Below are positions 20,396-32,200 of a stretch of DNA of 64,000 nucleotides, piece by piece. A program made the translations under genes and the position numbers. Source of the DNA: Procambarus clarkii (Eukaryota; Arthropoda; Malacostraca; Decapoda; Cambaridae); NCBI RefSeq assembly GCF_040958095.1, contig NC_091227.1:20094819-20158818 (forward strand), in the 5' to 3' direction. Position 1 is the first letter of the stretch, and each line of letters starts with the position of its first letter. The notes beneath the pieces were generated by a model. That model had not been told where the DNA came from. It made no database searches and was given only the letters and a program-made list of their open reading frames with translations.

Positions 20396-23300
20396 ATGGC
20401 TGACGTACGTGTTGCTCGCGGTAACTTTTACTGATCCATAATCATCGGCTTATATAGGAAATAACTAGACCTTTGTGATATATTTATAGTTATCGCTGAT
20501 ATCTACAGCTTCAACATATATACCGTTAAGTGTGCTTGATATGTAGAAAGTATTTTTTTTTTATTTCTAAAACCAAGGGTATTTTGTGAAGTAGGTAAAC
20601 CTCATTATTTCAAACTTTTCAGGCTCAGGCACAAGAGCTGCGCAAGAAGCGTACCTTCAGGAAGTTCACCTACCGCGGGGTGGACCTCGACCAGCTCCTT
20701 GATATGAACAAGTAGGTTGGCCTTGTGTTGAAGGCTGTCGCATTGTTCAACCTTGGTCTAATTTATATATATGATTTGTATAGCAAAAGTAGTTTGTGGC
20801 TATCGGCGATATATATTTTTATTGCAAGAATATTAAGTTATAACATTGTAGTGTATAATAGGTTAATTGTGGTAGGGTTGTGAACACTTTGGCTCGGCAG
20901 GGTTAAGTTAAGAACAAAGGTAACTGCAGAAGGCCTATTGGCCCATACGAAGCAGCAGCTATTTATAACCACTCAATTCTACTCATATACATGTCCAACC
21001 TACGCTTGAAACAATAGAGGGATTATTTTATTATACAGCGAGAGCCTCACTCTTGCAGTGGTTAGGGGTCGAGGTATTGGTGGAAGGTGTTTGTCACCTC
21101 CCCCCATACCCACTCCTCCATCCCCCAGACATTCCCAGTAACGCCCCGACCGTGTAGAACCTGCCCTCCTGGCAGTTCTTAGATGCTGCTATGCCACCAA
21201 CCCTGAATAAGTCATTGAACGATTATGGTACAAGCAGCATTGTGGGGGAAATACAGGAGATGGAAGAAGTCGGTAGCATGACACACACTTCCCTCTGCTG
21301 CAGTTTACTCGTGGTTCAGTCCACTGTACCTGCTGCAGTTTACTCGTGGTTCAGTCCACTGTACCTGCTGCAGTTTACTCGTGGTTCAGTCCACTGTACC
21401 TGCTGCAGTTTACTCGTGGTTCAGTCCCACTGCACTTGCTGCAGGTTTACCTGTAGTCTTTACCTACTCCCCCAAAGATTCTATTTCAGTATATCTCAGC
21501 CGCTTGAGCTAAGTGTTTGCTCCAGGTGGCTCAGCAGCTTGCTTCATGAGCCACTGAATTTATTTCCTCCTGGGTCGAGTCAATTCATTATTTGTTGCAG
21601 TGTTGGGTGGGTGTGAATATTATGCATGACTACCTCAATGTCACCATTTAACCCTTAACATGCTCGGGGTCTAATATCCTGCCATCCCCACAGGCGCATG
21701 TCATTTTGAAAAAAAAAAATTATTTTTTCTTTCTAACCTGTTAATTTGTGTTCACTGATCACGGGAAAAATATATAAAAAAATCGTAAGTGGCATATATT
21801 GCCCGCTATAGGGTGGGGAAGTCTGGCAAATTATAGGCGCTGACTCAGCGTGCGTCCCAGTGTGGTCTGTTGCTCGCAAGCTGTCAGGCCAGAGTTGCCA
21901 CAAAGAGATAATTACCGAATTATTTCAATGTCTCTGATTGATTTTTCATACTTTTTTTTGCTGTAATATTATTCAATATTGTGTAGTTTGATATATTTAT
22001 ATAATAAAATGAGTGAATCTTTGGTGTACTCAAAAATATGGTGTGCATATTGTTGATTCAATTATGTTCATCAATCAGTGAACAAATACTTTGTCGGTTA
22101 TTACACTATAAGCACAGGTTATATATAAATATTTGCATGTTTGTTCACTATAACGAACCACTAAGTAGCTATTATGAGTCAAAAAGTAATGAGGAGTGAC
22201 CGCCGTGTACAGCCAGCCACTCCCGCCCTCCCTCCAGTCATCTGACTCACCCTCATTCTCCTCCCACAATAATGTTTTTGCTATAATTCACTATATACAG
22301 ACGTTATATATAAGTATCTACATGTTTTGTTCACCATAACTGTACATCTAAGCTTGTATGGTGAGTAAAGGCACAGAGATGTGGCTACTCACACAGTCAG
22401 CTGATCGGCGGCCGCCCTCAAGGCCAGACGCACTAATATTTCTCCTCCAACAACACTGTGTGGTGTTATTACGCTATATACACACATTATATATAAATAT
22501 CTACCTGTTTTATTCATCATACTTGTACAAATAAACTGGTATGGTGCCCAAAGACCATCGTGGTAACCAGTAAACAACACCGTCGTCTGCACGGTGGCGT
22601 CATGCAGACGACGCCACCGCTCTCACCAAAATGGCGGCTCCAAACCTTCTCTTGCTGTTTATACCTCTATACGCACGTTATATATAAGTATCTACATTTG
22701 TGTTCACCATAGCGAACCACAAAGCTGGTATGGTGAGTGCAGTCAATAAAAGGTGGCCACACACAGTCAAAAGACATCGCCACCACCCTCCCTCCACAGC
22801 AATTACACCTCCTTCCATGGCGCACAGCGCTAAATATCACCACAATCCTGCTATTATCAGAACCCTGGTCAGTTTTATCACAGTCATGGGTCTTCTGTAA
22901 TAATATCAAAGCTACATAATAGCATGAACAAGTATAATTTGGCATTTTTAGGCGATGCCTGTGGTCACAAGCTGAACAGCAGTGCTGTTAGCTCATGCTG
23001 CGTGCGTCAGGCTTGGTTGCTCACTCAATACTGAGGCCAATAACACCCGGGAGTTTGGCCCACGATTTTTTTTTAAAATGGCGTCTGTTTACAAGAGCCC
23101 TGATGAAGGTGTGGTGAACCCCGTGTATCCGCGGGCTGTTTAAATCTTGCGTAGTACTCCAACACATCATATGACGTGATGCGCAGTTTACTGGTACAAC
23201 GTCCAGCACGTCATATGACGTGATGCGCACTTTAAGGGTTACTGAAGTGGCTTTATTCTTTAGATATGTTATATAAATAGCGGGATAAATTAAAGGTATG

Positions 23301-26300
23301 TCAAACTGTATGAAAGGAGTCACTACTGTCCAGCCCAAGCTGGACAGTAGAGTGTGAGATGTATGTAGAGTACAAAAATAACTACTTTTTTGTCTCCGAA
23401 TGAGATTAGATAAAAATTACTATTTTAATAGTGAAATAAAAATACTGCAGTAAATGTGGATGAAAGTAATTGAAATGAATAGTAAAATGCTTGATGTGGC
23501 CAGTTATTCAAATACTTGGTATATGTGAACACATGGAATTTAGTAAGGGATAAGGCCGGGTGAAAGCTTTTTATAATATGGGTGGCAGACGCATTTGTGC
23601 TGTAAGTGACGGAAGAACCATTCTAGACTGAATAGTGTGGTGCACTTGTCTACAATCTATTGGAGAAGGGTTATGCTTCTTTATCATGGATGTTGTGTAT
23701 TGTGAATGAATTGATTTACAATATTTTTTTTTCCAAGCTGATGGATCCCCCCAATGTGATAGGAAGTGGGAAATGGGGTAATAATGTATTCATGTGTGAA
23801 CAGTACTGTTTGTATTTGATGGCTATTCAGCAAATCTGTTTCTTTTAAATTTAAAATCTAATTGATAGATGCAACAGTTTATAAGAAACTAGTATTTGAA
23901 GATGCCTAAATTAATCAAGTGTTTACATTACTTTCATTTGGTAATAGTACAACTTCAGTAATGTTATTAAATGTTATACAGCTAGATAAAAGGGAATTTA
24001 TTGTGGTGTAAAAGTGAGTGGCATACCAAGTGACTGGATTTAATATAATCCAGTCATAAAGCAAGCTCATAGAAAAATTTTGAGGTTTATTGGATGTTTA
24101 AATCTTTTAATTATCCTATGCTCCTTCAAAGACAATATATAACATTAAGTGAAATAGTTTGCCATCATAAACAAGAAACCAGTTGGGCTTATTTGTGGTG
24201 GTGCTAGGTGGAACAGAGCTATCAGTTGTAAGAAATGCACCAAAATGAATGTATCCTGAACTGGATTCAAACCCGGGAGTTTTAGGTGTGGACCAACTGC
24301 ATTGGCCACACTAGAATACAAGACATCTATATTATTGACTAAATTTATTGCTGATGTATTTGGTTGCTTTCGTGGTAGGGTGGGGTGGGCACGTGTCCAG
24401 AAAGAGGATTAAAGCCTCGGTGATGTAATTTCATAACAACTTTGGAGTTCCTTATGATTTATCATTCCTTGTTTGATTGTACATTTGTTGCTGTCACTCC
24501 TTTTTTACTATACCAATATTTAACATACTGTACTATATAATGGTTATAAGCCATTACTCTTTACTTTCTTCTAATTGTGTAGCTAATTCTAAAATTTTCA
24601 TTGCTCTAGTCATTTTCCTTAACCCTTTTACCTTTAGTTTATTCACTAATCATGGCCTGATTACCTCTGGCCTCTCATTACCTATCATGGCCTCTCTTAT
24701 TTGTCTGCGCTGCACACATGCTTTGTATGACAACTCGTGGGACTCGCACATGGTTTTTTTTTTTTTCCTAATGTTAAAATGCATTCCCTAATCATGGGAA
24801 AATTTAATTTCCATGTAACTAGCTTTGGTTGTGGTGGTGAGAAAGTGATATCACCAATTCGTGAATTCTGATGGATGAGAAGACCCATGGCGGTCACCAG
24901 CAAAAACACTGTTTTTGCTGTTATCACAATGTATAGATGTTATATATAACTACATGTTTATTCACTATTGCAACCCACTAGGCAGTTCTGGTGAGCGAGA
25001 TAAGTCTTGTAATTTTTGATCCAGGGGTCAGCCTAGCCTCCACTCATTTTGCACAAAGTTGTAGGTGCAAATGATTTATTGGACTGTCAGTACTTACATC
25101 ACAATGTGTAGATCATGGGAATGCACAGATACCTATGTGCATTCGTGTAACTTGTATCACTACCCATAAAATAATACAGATAAAACTGATTTTTTGCTGT
25201 TATCACACTATTCATGTGTTATATTTAACTACAGTATTATGCACCATTTGCAAACTACTGAACAATTCTAGGGAAATATCTCCTCCATTGATCCATGGAC
25301 ATACGCTCGCCAGTTGCCTGGGAGCACCTGACAAAGCAAAGTGCCACCCGATACACTGTGCACATTGCTAACTGTAGCCAACACTTTAATTATCAGACTT
25401 CTATTCCCTAAGTCCTGAATAATTTTTCATTTGTTAATTTTTCTGTAGGAACAACTACAACTAGGAACCCAACTAATATTTGCTGTGTTGGTACTGAGGC
25501 CCTCGTACCAGCAGGGGTGCCCAATGATCTTGTTGCAAGATGGCATTTGGTTACTGTTACTTGAAGACACTGAAATGTGTACCTGCAGGACTTTCAATGC
25601 ATTTAGACCTAAAAATCAACCCTGGGTTGACACTTGCACTAATGAAATAAACCTGGTTGATAGGTGTGTTGATAGATGTAGTTGAAGGGTTCAAACAACT
25701 CATGTGTGTGTAAATACCTTCTCATTCTGACCTCTCAGTTGTTTACTAGTCCCACCAGTTACAGTAACATTTCACTTAATACAGTAGATAATGATGACAC
25801 TGAAGATGTAAATATTTATTGGTGCAGAACTTGATTGTCATTCATAAATTATTCCAGTGAGCAGCTGGTAGAGTTGTTTCCCTGCCGTCAACGTCGTCGT
25901 TTTCAGCGTGGCTTGAAGCGTAAACACATGGCTCTCCTGAAGAGACTTCGCAAGGCTAAGAAGGAATGCCCTGCTCTTGAAAAACCTGCTGTTGTTAAGA
26001 CACACTTACGTGACATGATCATTGTGCCTGAGATGGTGGGATCTATGGTTGGTGTATACAACGGCAAAAACCTTCAATCAAGTTGAAATTAAGGTTAGTA
26101 TCTAGGTACTAATGTGTTAAAATCTTGTCTATGTTGAGTCATTTTAAGTTTAGATATATCATTCTTATTTCATATGTAAGTATTAACAAGGTACCCAGTT
26201 AGCAGAGCCTAATTTAAAAATCAGCAATATCAGGCAAGAGTACTTGTGGAAAAAGGTCTGCTTGTAGAAACATTAAAGCTACAAGCAGCTTGTTTGGTTT

Positions 26301-27154
26301 GCACGGCTGGTAGGTGTAATTAATTTGGTAATATGACGCATTAAGCCACCCTCTCCCACACATTAGTAAGGGAACTTGTTGTTTCCTTTAATCAGCAGAG
26401 TACTGCAAGCTGCCATCTTCTTTTCCAACCCCTCCTCCTCCCCATACCATGGGAACATCTTTGTTTACCTGGAAGGTGGTCCCAGAGGTTTTTGGCAACA
26501 GTATAAGCAGCATTTTATCAACTAGTACTACCATAAAGCTATTTTTATTATTTTATTAAAAAATTGAGTGGCAAACCAAGTGGCCGGACTGTGTAGTCCA
26601 GTCATAAAGCAAGCTCATAGATCAATGTTTGGGGTTTTATTGGATGTTTAATGTATTTTAATTATCCTATGCTCCTCAAAGACAATATATAGTATGTAAT
26701 GAAATAGTAAAAGAATAGGAATCAGACTGATCAATTTGATGTGTAGCAAGGCTTTGGAAACCTCAACGTGGTAGGATTGCAACATGTAGATTTGTTGGCC
26801 GATATTGAAAAAATTTATTGTGGCAACAATCTCTCTCAAACTTACACCCTTCTTCCATGGTTATAGTTTACTGATAGTCTTAGCATTACTGCTCTTTTAA
26901 TCCAGAATAATGTTACCTTTACCTTCCATTTCCACTGCATTCCATATTCAGGAATAAATGGCATACTGTCTTTTCTGTGCTAATCCTTTTAGACATCTTA
27001 TGGGGCAATGCTATTACTTAGTTTTCTTCTCCAATTTCAGCCAGAGATGATAAGTCATTACTTAGCCGAGTTCTCCATCACTTACAAGCCAGTCAAGCAT
27101 GGTAGGCCTGGTATTGGTGCCACCCACAGCTCCAGGTTCATCCCTCTCAAGTAA
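20396..27154 (+). CDS. RPS15: 40S ribosomal protein S15 (uS19), four coding exons, one-base insertion in exon 3
   Basis: Exons 20396-20404, 20623-20711, 25858-26093 and 27041-27154, all with GT/AG junctions. The product begins [20 protein letters not shown], continues [20 protein letters not shown] and ends SSRFIPLK. Length is 148 residues once the odd base is allowed for, against about 145 in vertebrates. uS19 sits in the head of the small subunit near the decoding centre; the conserved THLRDMI and [14 protein letters not shown] stretches are present. The start ATG has an excellent context (ccaccATGG). Odd point: exon 3 reads GGC followed by five A at 26066-26070, where the family motif KTFNQVEIK needs four; read literally it ends at a stop at 26084-26086. 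Exon 4 resumes perfectly ([20 protein letters not shown]). Because introns, splice sites and the poly(A) signal are intact, a homopolymer sequencing error is likelier than a dead gene. Confidence 0.93.
20895..21025 (-). mobile_element. LINE 3' end remnant in RPS15 intron 2
   Basis: Minus strand gives a frame piece [17 protein letters not shown] and TATGGGCCAATAGGCCTTC, which match a common decapod LINE end. Short and decayed. Confidence 0.5.
21026..21295. other. RPS15 intron 2, nothing recognised
   Basis: Locally GC-richer stretch without splice-bounded exons. Confidence 0.3.
21296..21435. repeat. 35-bp tandem repeat, four copies
   Basis: CAGTTTACTCGTGGTTCAGT followed by CCACTGTACCTGCTG, near-identical units. 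Confidence 0.92.
22085..22760. repeat. Diverged ~195-bp tandem units inside the piggyBac-like element
   Basis: Each unit carries CACTATA...CGTTATATATAA, then CTACATGTTT, TTCACCATA, and GGTATGGTGAGT followed by a GC-rich spacer (ACCGCC/GCCGCC). Confidence 0.7.
23160..23232. repeat. Duplicated palindrome containing TGACGT
   Basis: CATCATATGACGTGATGCGCA near 23165 and CGTCATATGACGTGATGCGCA near 23210. The second contains the perfect palindrome CACGTCATATGACGTG, which includes two CRE half sites (TGACGT). It forms the right subterminal part of the piggyBac-like element. Confidence 0.75.
23245..24015. other. RPS15 intron 2, nothing recognised
   Basis: AT-rich; no exon, RNA gene or named repeat seen. 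Confidence 0.4.
24016..24158 (+). repeat. ~143-bp dispersed repeat with hairpin, copy 1
   Basis: GAGTGGCATACCAAGTGACT, hairpin CTGGATTTAATATAATCCAG, CATAAAGCAAGCTCATAGA, TTATCCTATGCTCC. A second copy in the same orientation lies at 26566-26708 in the next intron. Confidence 0.8.
24196..24325 (-). mobile_element. Probable SINE remnant
   Basis: GGATTCAAACCCGGGAGTTT with ACCAACTGCATTGGCCACAC resembles, inverted, a tRNA-like head with B box. Strongly decayed. Confidence 0.35.
24618..25393. mobile_element. piggyBac-like element, copy 2 (shorter, diverged)
   Basis: Starts TTAACCCTTTTACC at 24618. Shares the long T/A run, the CACGGG/CATGGG-AAAAT segment, and two internal units (near 24915 and 25200: TGTTATCACAATGTATAGAT, GTTATATATAACTACATGTT) with the copy at 21648. 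It ends near ACACTTTAATTATC, comparable to the CACTTTAAGGG end of copy 1. Confidence 0.45.
26566..26708 (+). repeat. ~143-bp dispersed repeat with hairpin, copy 2
   Basis: GAGTGGCAAACCAAGTGGCC, hairpin CCGGACTGTGTAGTCCAG, CATAAAGCAAGCTCATAGA. The hairpin stem differs from copy 1 but still pairs. Confidence 0.8.
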
Positions 27155-27160
27155 ACTGTC

Positions 27161-27166
27161 AATAAA
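27161..27166 (+). terminator. RPS15: RPS15 polyadenylation signal
   Basis: A canonical AATAAA lies 6 bases after the RPS15 stop codon, implying the very short 3' UTR usual for ribosomal protein genes. Confidence 0.75.
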
Positions 27167-27572
27167 GAAATTATGATAATATTTTAGATTTATTAAAGTC
27201 CTGTACTGTTCCTTATTTGGATATTGATGGAAATGTCAAAAGTTCATGCCTTCCCTTTGCTCACTGTATATTGTTTAAAAATTTTCATGTGCTTATAGGT
27301 TAAGATGACTGAAGCACTTGGTGGCATGTGAGAGTAAGTTTAATGTGTAAACTGTTTTGGATGTACAGTAGATGTGGAAAGTTTAGTAAAATATTGCTAG
27401 AACAAAGTGGATGTATTAAAGAGGCACTTAGATAAGTTCTTGCAAGAAGCGCCAGACCAAGGCTTGAATAAGTACCATTAGAAACGGTGTAACGTCAGTT
27501 GCTGAACGTCCCTCTGCAAATTTACGAGCTTGTTGATATATGTATGGGTTGACCGAGTGTGTGGTTCCTGGT

Positions 27573-27938
27573 CAACCCGTTCTCGCAAATTTAATAAGTC
27601 AATATTGACATTAAATATGTGCATAGGTGACATAACATAATAGATACCCTTAAAAAGATTCATAGAAAACACCGACCTTACCTAACCTTGTTAGTATCTT
27701 AAAGATAAGCATCTTATTGCTTCGTAATTACAATTATTACCTAACCTATAATAGGTATAGGTTAAGTAATAATTGTAATTACGAAGCAATAAGATGCTTA
27801 TCTTAAGATACTAACAAGGTTAGGTAAGGTCGGTGTTTTCTGTGAATCTTTTTAAGGGTATCTATTATGTTTAGTATATCACCTATGCACGTAGTTAATA
27901 AGTCAATATTGACTTTACGAATTTGCGAGAACGGGTTG
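27573..27938. mobile_element. Palindromic MITE with 7-bp target duplication
   Basis: Starts CAACCCGTTCTCGCAAATT and ends TTTGCGAGAACGGGTTG. The arms are about 175 bp each and near-perfect inverted copies (CCGACCTTACCTAACCTTG against CAAGGTTAGGTAAGGTCGG), meeting at CCTATAATAGGTATAGG near 27745-27765. TCCTGGT occurs immediately before (27566-27572) and after (27939-27945). Confidence 0.85.
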
Positions 27939-27945
27939 TCCTGGT

Positions 27946-29233
27946 GGCGTGGGCATCCACACTAGTTCACCAGTGATGAACGCACTTGAATTCTTTGTAA
28001 AGTACTTCGTTGTTTTTCAACTTTTTTGGTTTCTAAACATAAAAGTACTGTGATTGTTATATATCATGCCATGGGTCCCAAGAAAGTCGGTGGTAAAAGT
28101 TAAACATAAGAACGTTGTTAAGAGGCAGTAGATGATGTCCCTTCCTCATTACGAAAATGTGTGACGTATATAGAAATGTTCTGTTGACCTTCCCCATAAT
28201 AGGACTGTTCAGGAAATATCCACTTGTCATTTTCATTAGACAGGTGGATTGCAGTTACATGTCTGCCACTTGCTATCTGTTGGTCATTCCAACAATTTCT
28301 GCATAAGAGTGCGAACTAGGTAATGGCCTGAGCTACCTGCTGTGGCTTAAATTTCTATACAACTAAGTCATGTACTATGACCTAGTGAGTGCAGAATATT
28401 TTCTGTTCATCCTTATTGGGGGTATTCCCTTTTGTATAGATATAATATTAAGCTCTTAGAAGATGATCTTTTGATCATACCCTGTGATATTTTAGGAAGA
28501 CTTTAATCAACGTTTTATGCTATATAGCTAGCTAGGCACTTATATTTACTGAAGTTCTTTTCACAAATATTAAAAATTTTGATATGCTGCCCTTAGATGG
28601 TGTTTCAGCACCAGGTATTTCATTGCCATTGCTTATGAGCTGACTTAATTCTATTATTTTTTATAGATTATGTGCTGGTTAAGTTTTAGAGGGAAGGAAA
28701 TTGAGAGCATTTGCAAAAGGTCAGTTTGACATTCCTGAGGTGATGACTAGATAACCATCCACTAAACATTCCTAGACTACTCTCGATTGAATTTTTTTTT
28801 TATATATATATATATATAATGGTGATGCACACTTTTTCATAATTATGGCATAAATGTGAAAATGTTGGAATAATAGAAGTGAATTTGAGAAGCGTGCTCG
28901 TTAAAATACATGGAGAAATAATTAGGCAATTGAACAAGAACATGATTGACTGGCTAGTGAAAGCAGTTTAGGGATACTGCACCATTATGACAATTCAAGG
29001 AGTGGGGGGGAATAGTGTCAATGATGTAAAGTATTTTCTCCACTCTGATTCACCCTCTACCAAGGAAACTGAGTAATGATAAAATTATATACATTCTGGA
29101 CTGCTTATGATAATATCCAATGACTAACAATGATGATTTTATATGAAGGGAAAATAAAACTAACCATATTGAATACGTACAGAATATTTTAATCAGATAG
29201 TTCATCACAAAATCATCTTTGTGCCAGATTCCA
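27946..29233. other. RPS15-INTS7 convergent intergenic region
   Basis: AT-rich sequence with a TA microsatellite at about 28800-28818 and nothing else recognised. The INTS7 3' UTR must start at its right edge; TTTAAT (minus ATTAAA) near 29187 is a possible weak poly(A) signal. Confidence 0.4.
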
Positions 29234-32200
29234 CTAAATTCCTGGTCTTGGTATGTTAAACTGTGTTATCTGTGGAGCAGAAGGTGGGTTAGGTCCTGGA
29301 GGACCAGGAGGTAATACAGTAACACCTGGTGGAGGACCTGATGGTCCCTGTGATGTAGAGGGTGCATACTGGCTGGGAGGTACCTGCCGTGGAGTCTGCG
29401 AGACGCTTGCCTTACTGGCTGGATCCTCTTGTGATTTGACAGTAAGCGTGTGACGGGGTCCCGTCTGCCAAGCATCATCAGAATCATCTGTGACTGATGT
29501 ATCCACACTCACCTGAAGTCACCAAATAGGCAAGGTCATGTCATACACAAGACAATTCAACAAAACACTTTAAATAACAGTTAGGTAAGTTCCAACACTG
29601 ATGAGGTGGCATTCTGAACCACAAACTTTTCATTTTCTGCATTTTCTAAGTTTTTGTTGGGTGTCAAGTATGTCACAATGTATGTTTGCAAATAAATTTT
29701 AGAGAAAAAAAAAATGCAAAAACAAGTGTACTGTATATAATTGTGCATGACAAATTAATATACAAATATTAAAAATGCTCATAAAATAAATTACTCTAAA
29801 TAAAAAAGAACAATCAAGCCAAAAATGGTGTGCATGTGTACAGCAGTGAATTTTTTGTTTAAATAACTTTCAGGTAGTTTGCAAATGAAAAAAATCATTA
29901 ACTCTGCCCATTAAGTAAAAATCGTTACAAACAATATGCAGGCTCAATCATTTTACATTGTCGAGTTTGGTGTCAATGTTTGCAAAGACTTCTCTAGGAG
30001 TACAGATAACAAATTATAATAGATTTAAGTATGACAGTAATGATTATACAGCCTCACAGGTGAGGCTGCCTGGGTGAGAGGGATGCCCTCTGGTAAGTCC
30101 ACTCATGCCCCAAATATGCTCTTTCCACATTAATAGCAGCGACTTTTCACTAGTTTCGGACTGGATGATACAAATAGATTCGCTCAGGAACTGAAAATCA
30201 AAACTATGAATGGGACGATGCATTTTAGCCTCTTTGGAACATTTACTTTCGGAGCGTGGATGCTATGTTTTAACACCTTCGGAATGTGAGCGTTAAAATC
30301 TGTTGTGCACGTTACAGAACACTTGCCATCACATGAAATTGTCTGGTAAATAAGTTCATTGATATTTTACAATCTTAAAGATTCCATGCTTTCCTTAAGT
30401 ATACTGTACATTATTAAAAGATATGAATTTATACCTATGTTATGGGAAGCATATACTTTAGCTACATTACATACTGTACTGCACCAATAATAATCAAAAC
30501 CAATTAAGACAGTTCTCACTAACAATGAACTTGATACCATTAATATAAAATTATTTCTACTCGTATAAATATGCTGGACCTGGTACTAAAATACTATCTT
30601 GATTCCAAATTCAATACTGTATAAATCTCATTTTATGTTGTACCATATTGTACATACTTGGTAGATTCCTGGTACAGGGAACCCTAGCAGGAACTGTGCT
30701 GCAAAGAAGTCATTGTGTGGCTCTACTGTTTGGGTCAACATCTCGTTTGGCTCAATCTGTAAAATTAATTCATTAACATTTGGTATCCTTACCACTTGCT
30801 GTAATAATTTTTAATTTAAGAGTAATTTACCTGTCATTCTTCATGCAGAGCAAATTCAAACTATCAAAATCTGGTGCACATTCATTATAGTCTTCTAGTA
30901 CAGTACAGTATACAGCTGAATCCTGTGTCATCTTCCTCCGACTAACTTCTTGAACCTCGCTAAATGCAACATTGGTACGTGTACTCTACCTAGTAAATTA
31001 ACAAGCAAGTCGAGAAGTATGAACTGTAGCAATGAATTAACTCTACATACCTCCCGAGTACAAAACCCCTTTTCATAGCTAATGCTCTTATATTAAGTAC
31101 AGCACAATCTTGAGAGCATCAAAATTATGGTGCATTACTTTTAAGTGCAAGAATAGGATGGCCACTCATATCAACAGTACTGTATTTAACATGAGCAGCA
31201 TGAGACTTTTTCCATCTTGTATTATGAAATTTGCTTGGTGAAGGTAATAATGCCCTTGATCAGCTAAATCAGACTCTAACTAGAAGTACTGTACATAACT
31301 TGCCTTTAAGTCCAAGGTGTGCTGAGGACGATTTTGAATCACTGAATTTACGGTCAAAGTGACGGAACGTACAGATCGGAAAAGGCCTGGTCTTTTGCCA
31401 TGACCTATAACACCTTCTACTTTAACTGCTAACATTGAGGTGGTCTGGAAATAGCAAGTCTATTTATTTTACATCTTAATACTACATAGCTCCTTATGTA
31501 ATGAAATCATGTACAATGGATCCTGCAAATGGTCTTAAAAGCAACAATATGTATATGCAGGTGTCAATCCTACAATACTTATGATTGAGTCATAAAGCTC
31601 CTTCATTTAGCATGAAATTATTTGATTAAAATGCAAACTGGAGATAAGAATAAAGTTGTTACAATCTGACTCAAAATTACAAGATTGTGATTTGAAGGCA
31701 TAAAATACAAAATTATCAAATTTGATTTAGATTAGCCGAGTACTTGTCAAACCGACAAACCTGAACACTGATGGGGTCACCAGGAGTGCGAGGCTGTGGA
31801 AGAAGGGCTAGGGTTATAGTAGTCTTCTGCAGAGTTTGGAAAAAGAACCGAGGATATGGAAGTGGTACACTTGTCAGCACTTGAGAGATTCCTTGAAGTA
31901 ACTGTAGATGTTGTTCTCTCACAGGTTTCACCTCACAAGATACCTAATAAAGATGAAAACATATGGATGTAACATTTATACAGCAAAGATAATAGTTACA
32001 GTACATCACTTTACATCTACATTATCTTTCAATATTCATAAAATGAATTCAAGCATAAAAGGTAATTATCACTTACTGAAATATGTTAGGTAAAGAAAAT
32101 TTATGATAAGTCAGTACAGTATTAGTATTATGACAATACAAGAAGAATATGTACAAATAAAATACGGCAACAAGACCAGATTGTTTATGAAAGAATGGTT

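Larger units (their letters stand above)
21648..23244. mobile_element. Non-autonomous piggyBac-like DNA element with internal repeats, copy 1
   Basis: Left end TTAA + CCCTTAACATGC at 21648; right end reads, inverted, GTAA + CCCTTAAAGTGC (23230-23244). The TTAA-CCCT terminus with an inverted partner is the mark of piggyBac-type elements; the right target site has drifted (TTAC). The ~1.6 kb interior has no transposase frame. It holds about four diverged units of 190-200 bp (near 22085, 22280, 22470, 22665) built on TTATATATAAGTATCTACAT, GTTCACCATA and TGGTATGGTGAG. A shorter relative is at 24618-25393. Confidence 0.55.

Noticed and set aside
23021-23338. Minus-strand protein
   Set aside because: Lies across the end of the piggyBac-like element; no domain or splice support.
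25780-25815. Box C/D snoRNA in RPS15 intron 2
   Set aside because: An ATGATGA and a CTGA occur, but in adjacent positions and wrong spacing, too near the exon 3 acceptor.
20396-27154. RPS15 as a pseudogene
   Set aside because: Introns, splice sites, start context and poly(A) signal are intact; a single extra A in a homopolymer fits sequencing error better.
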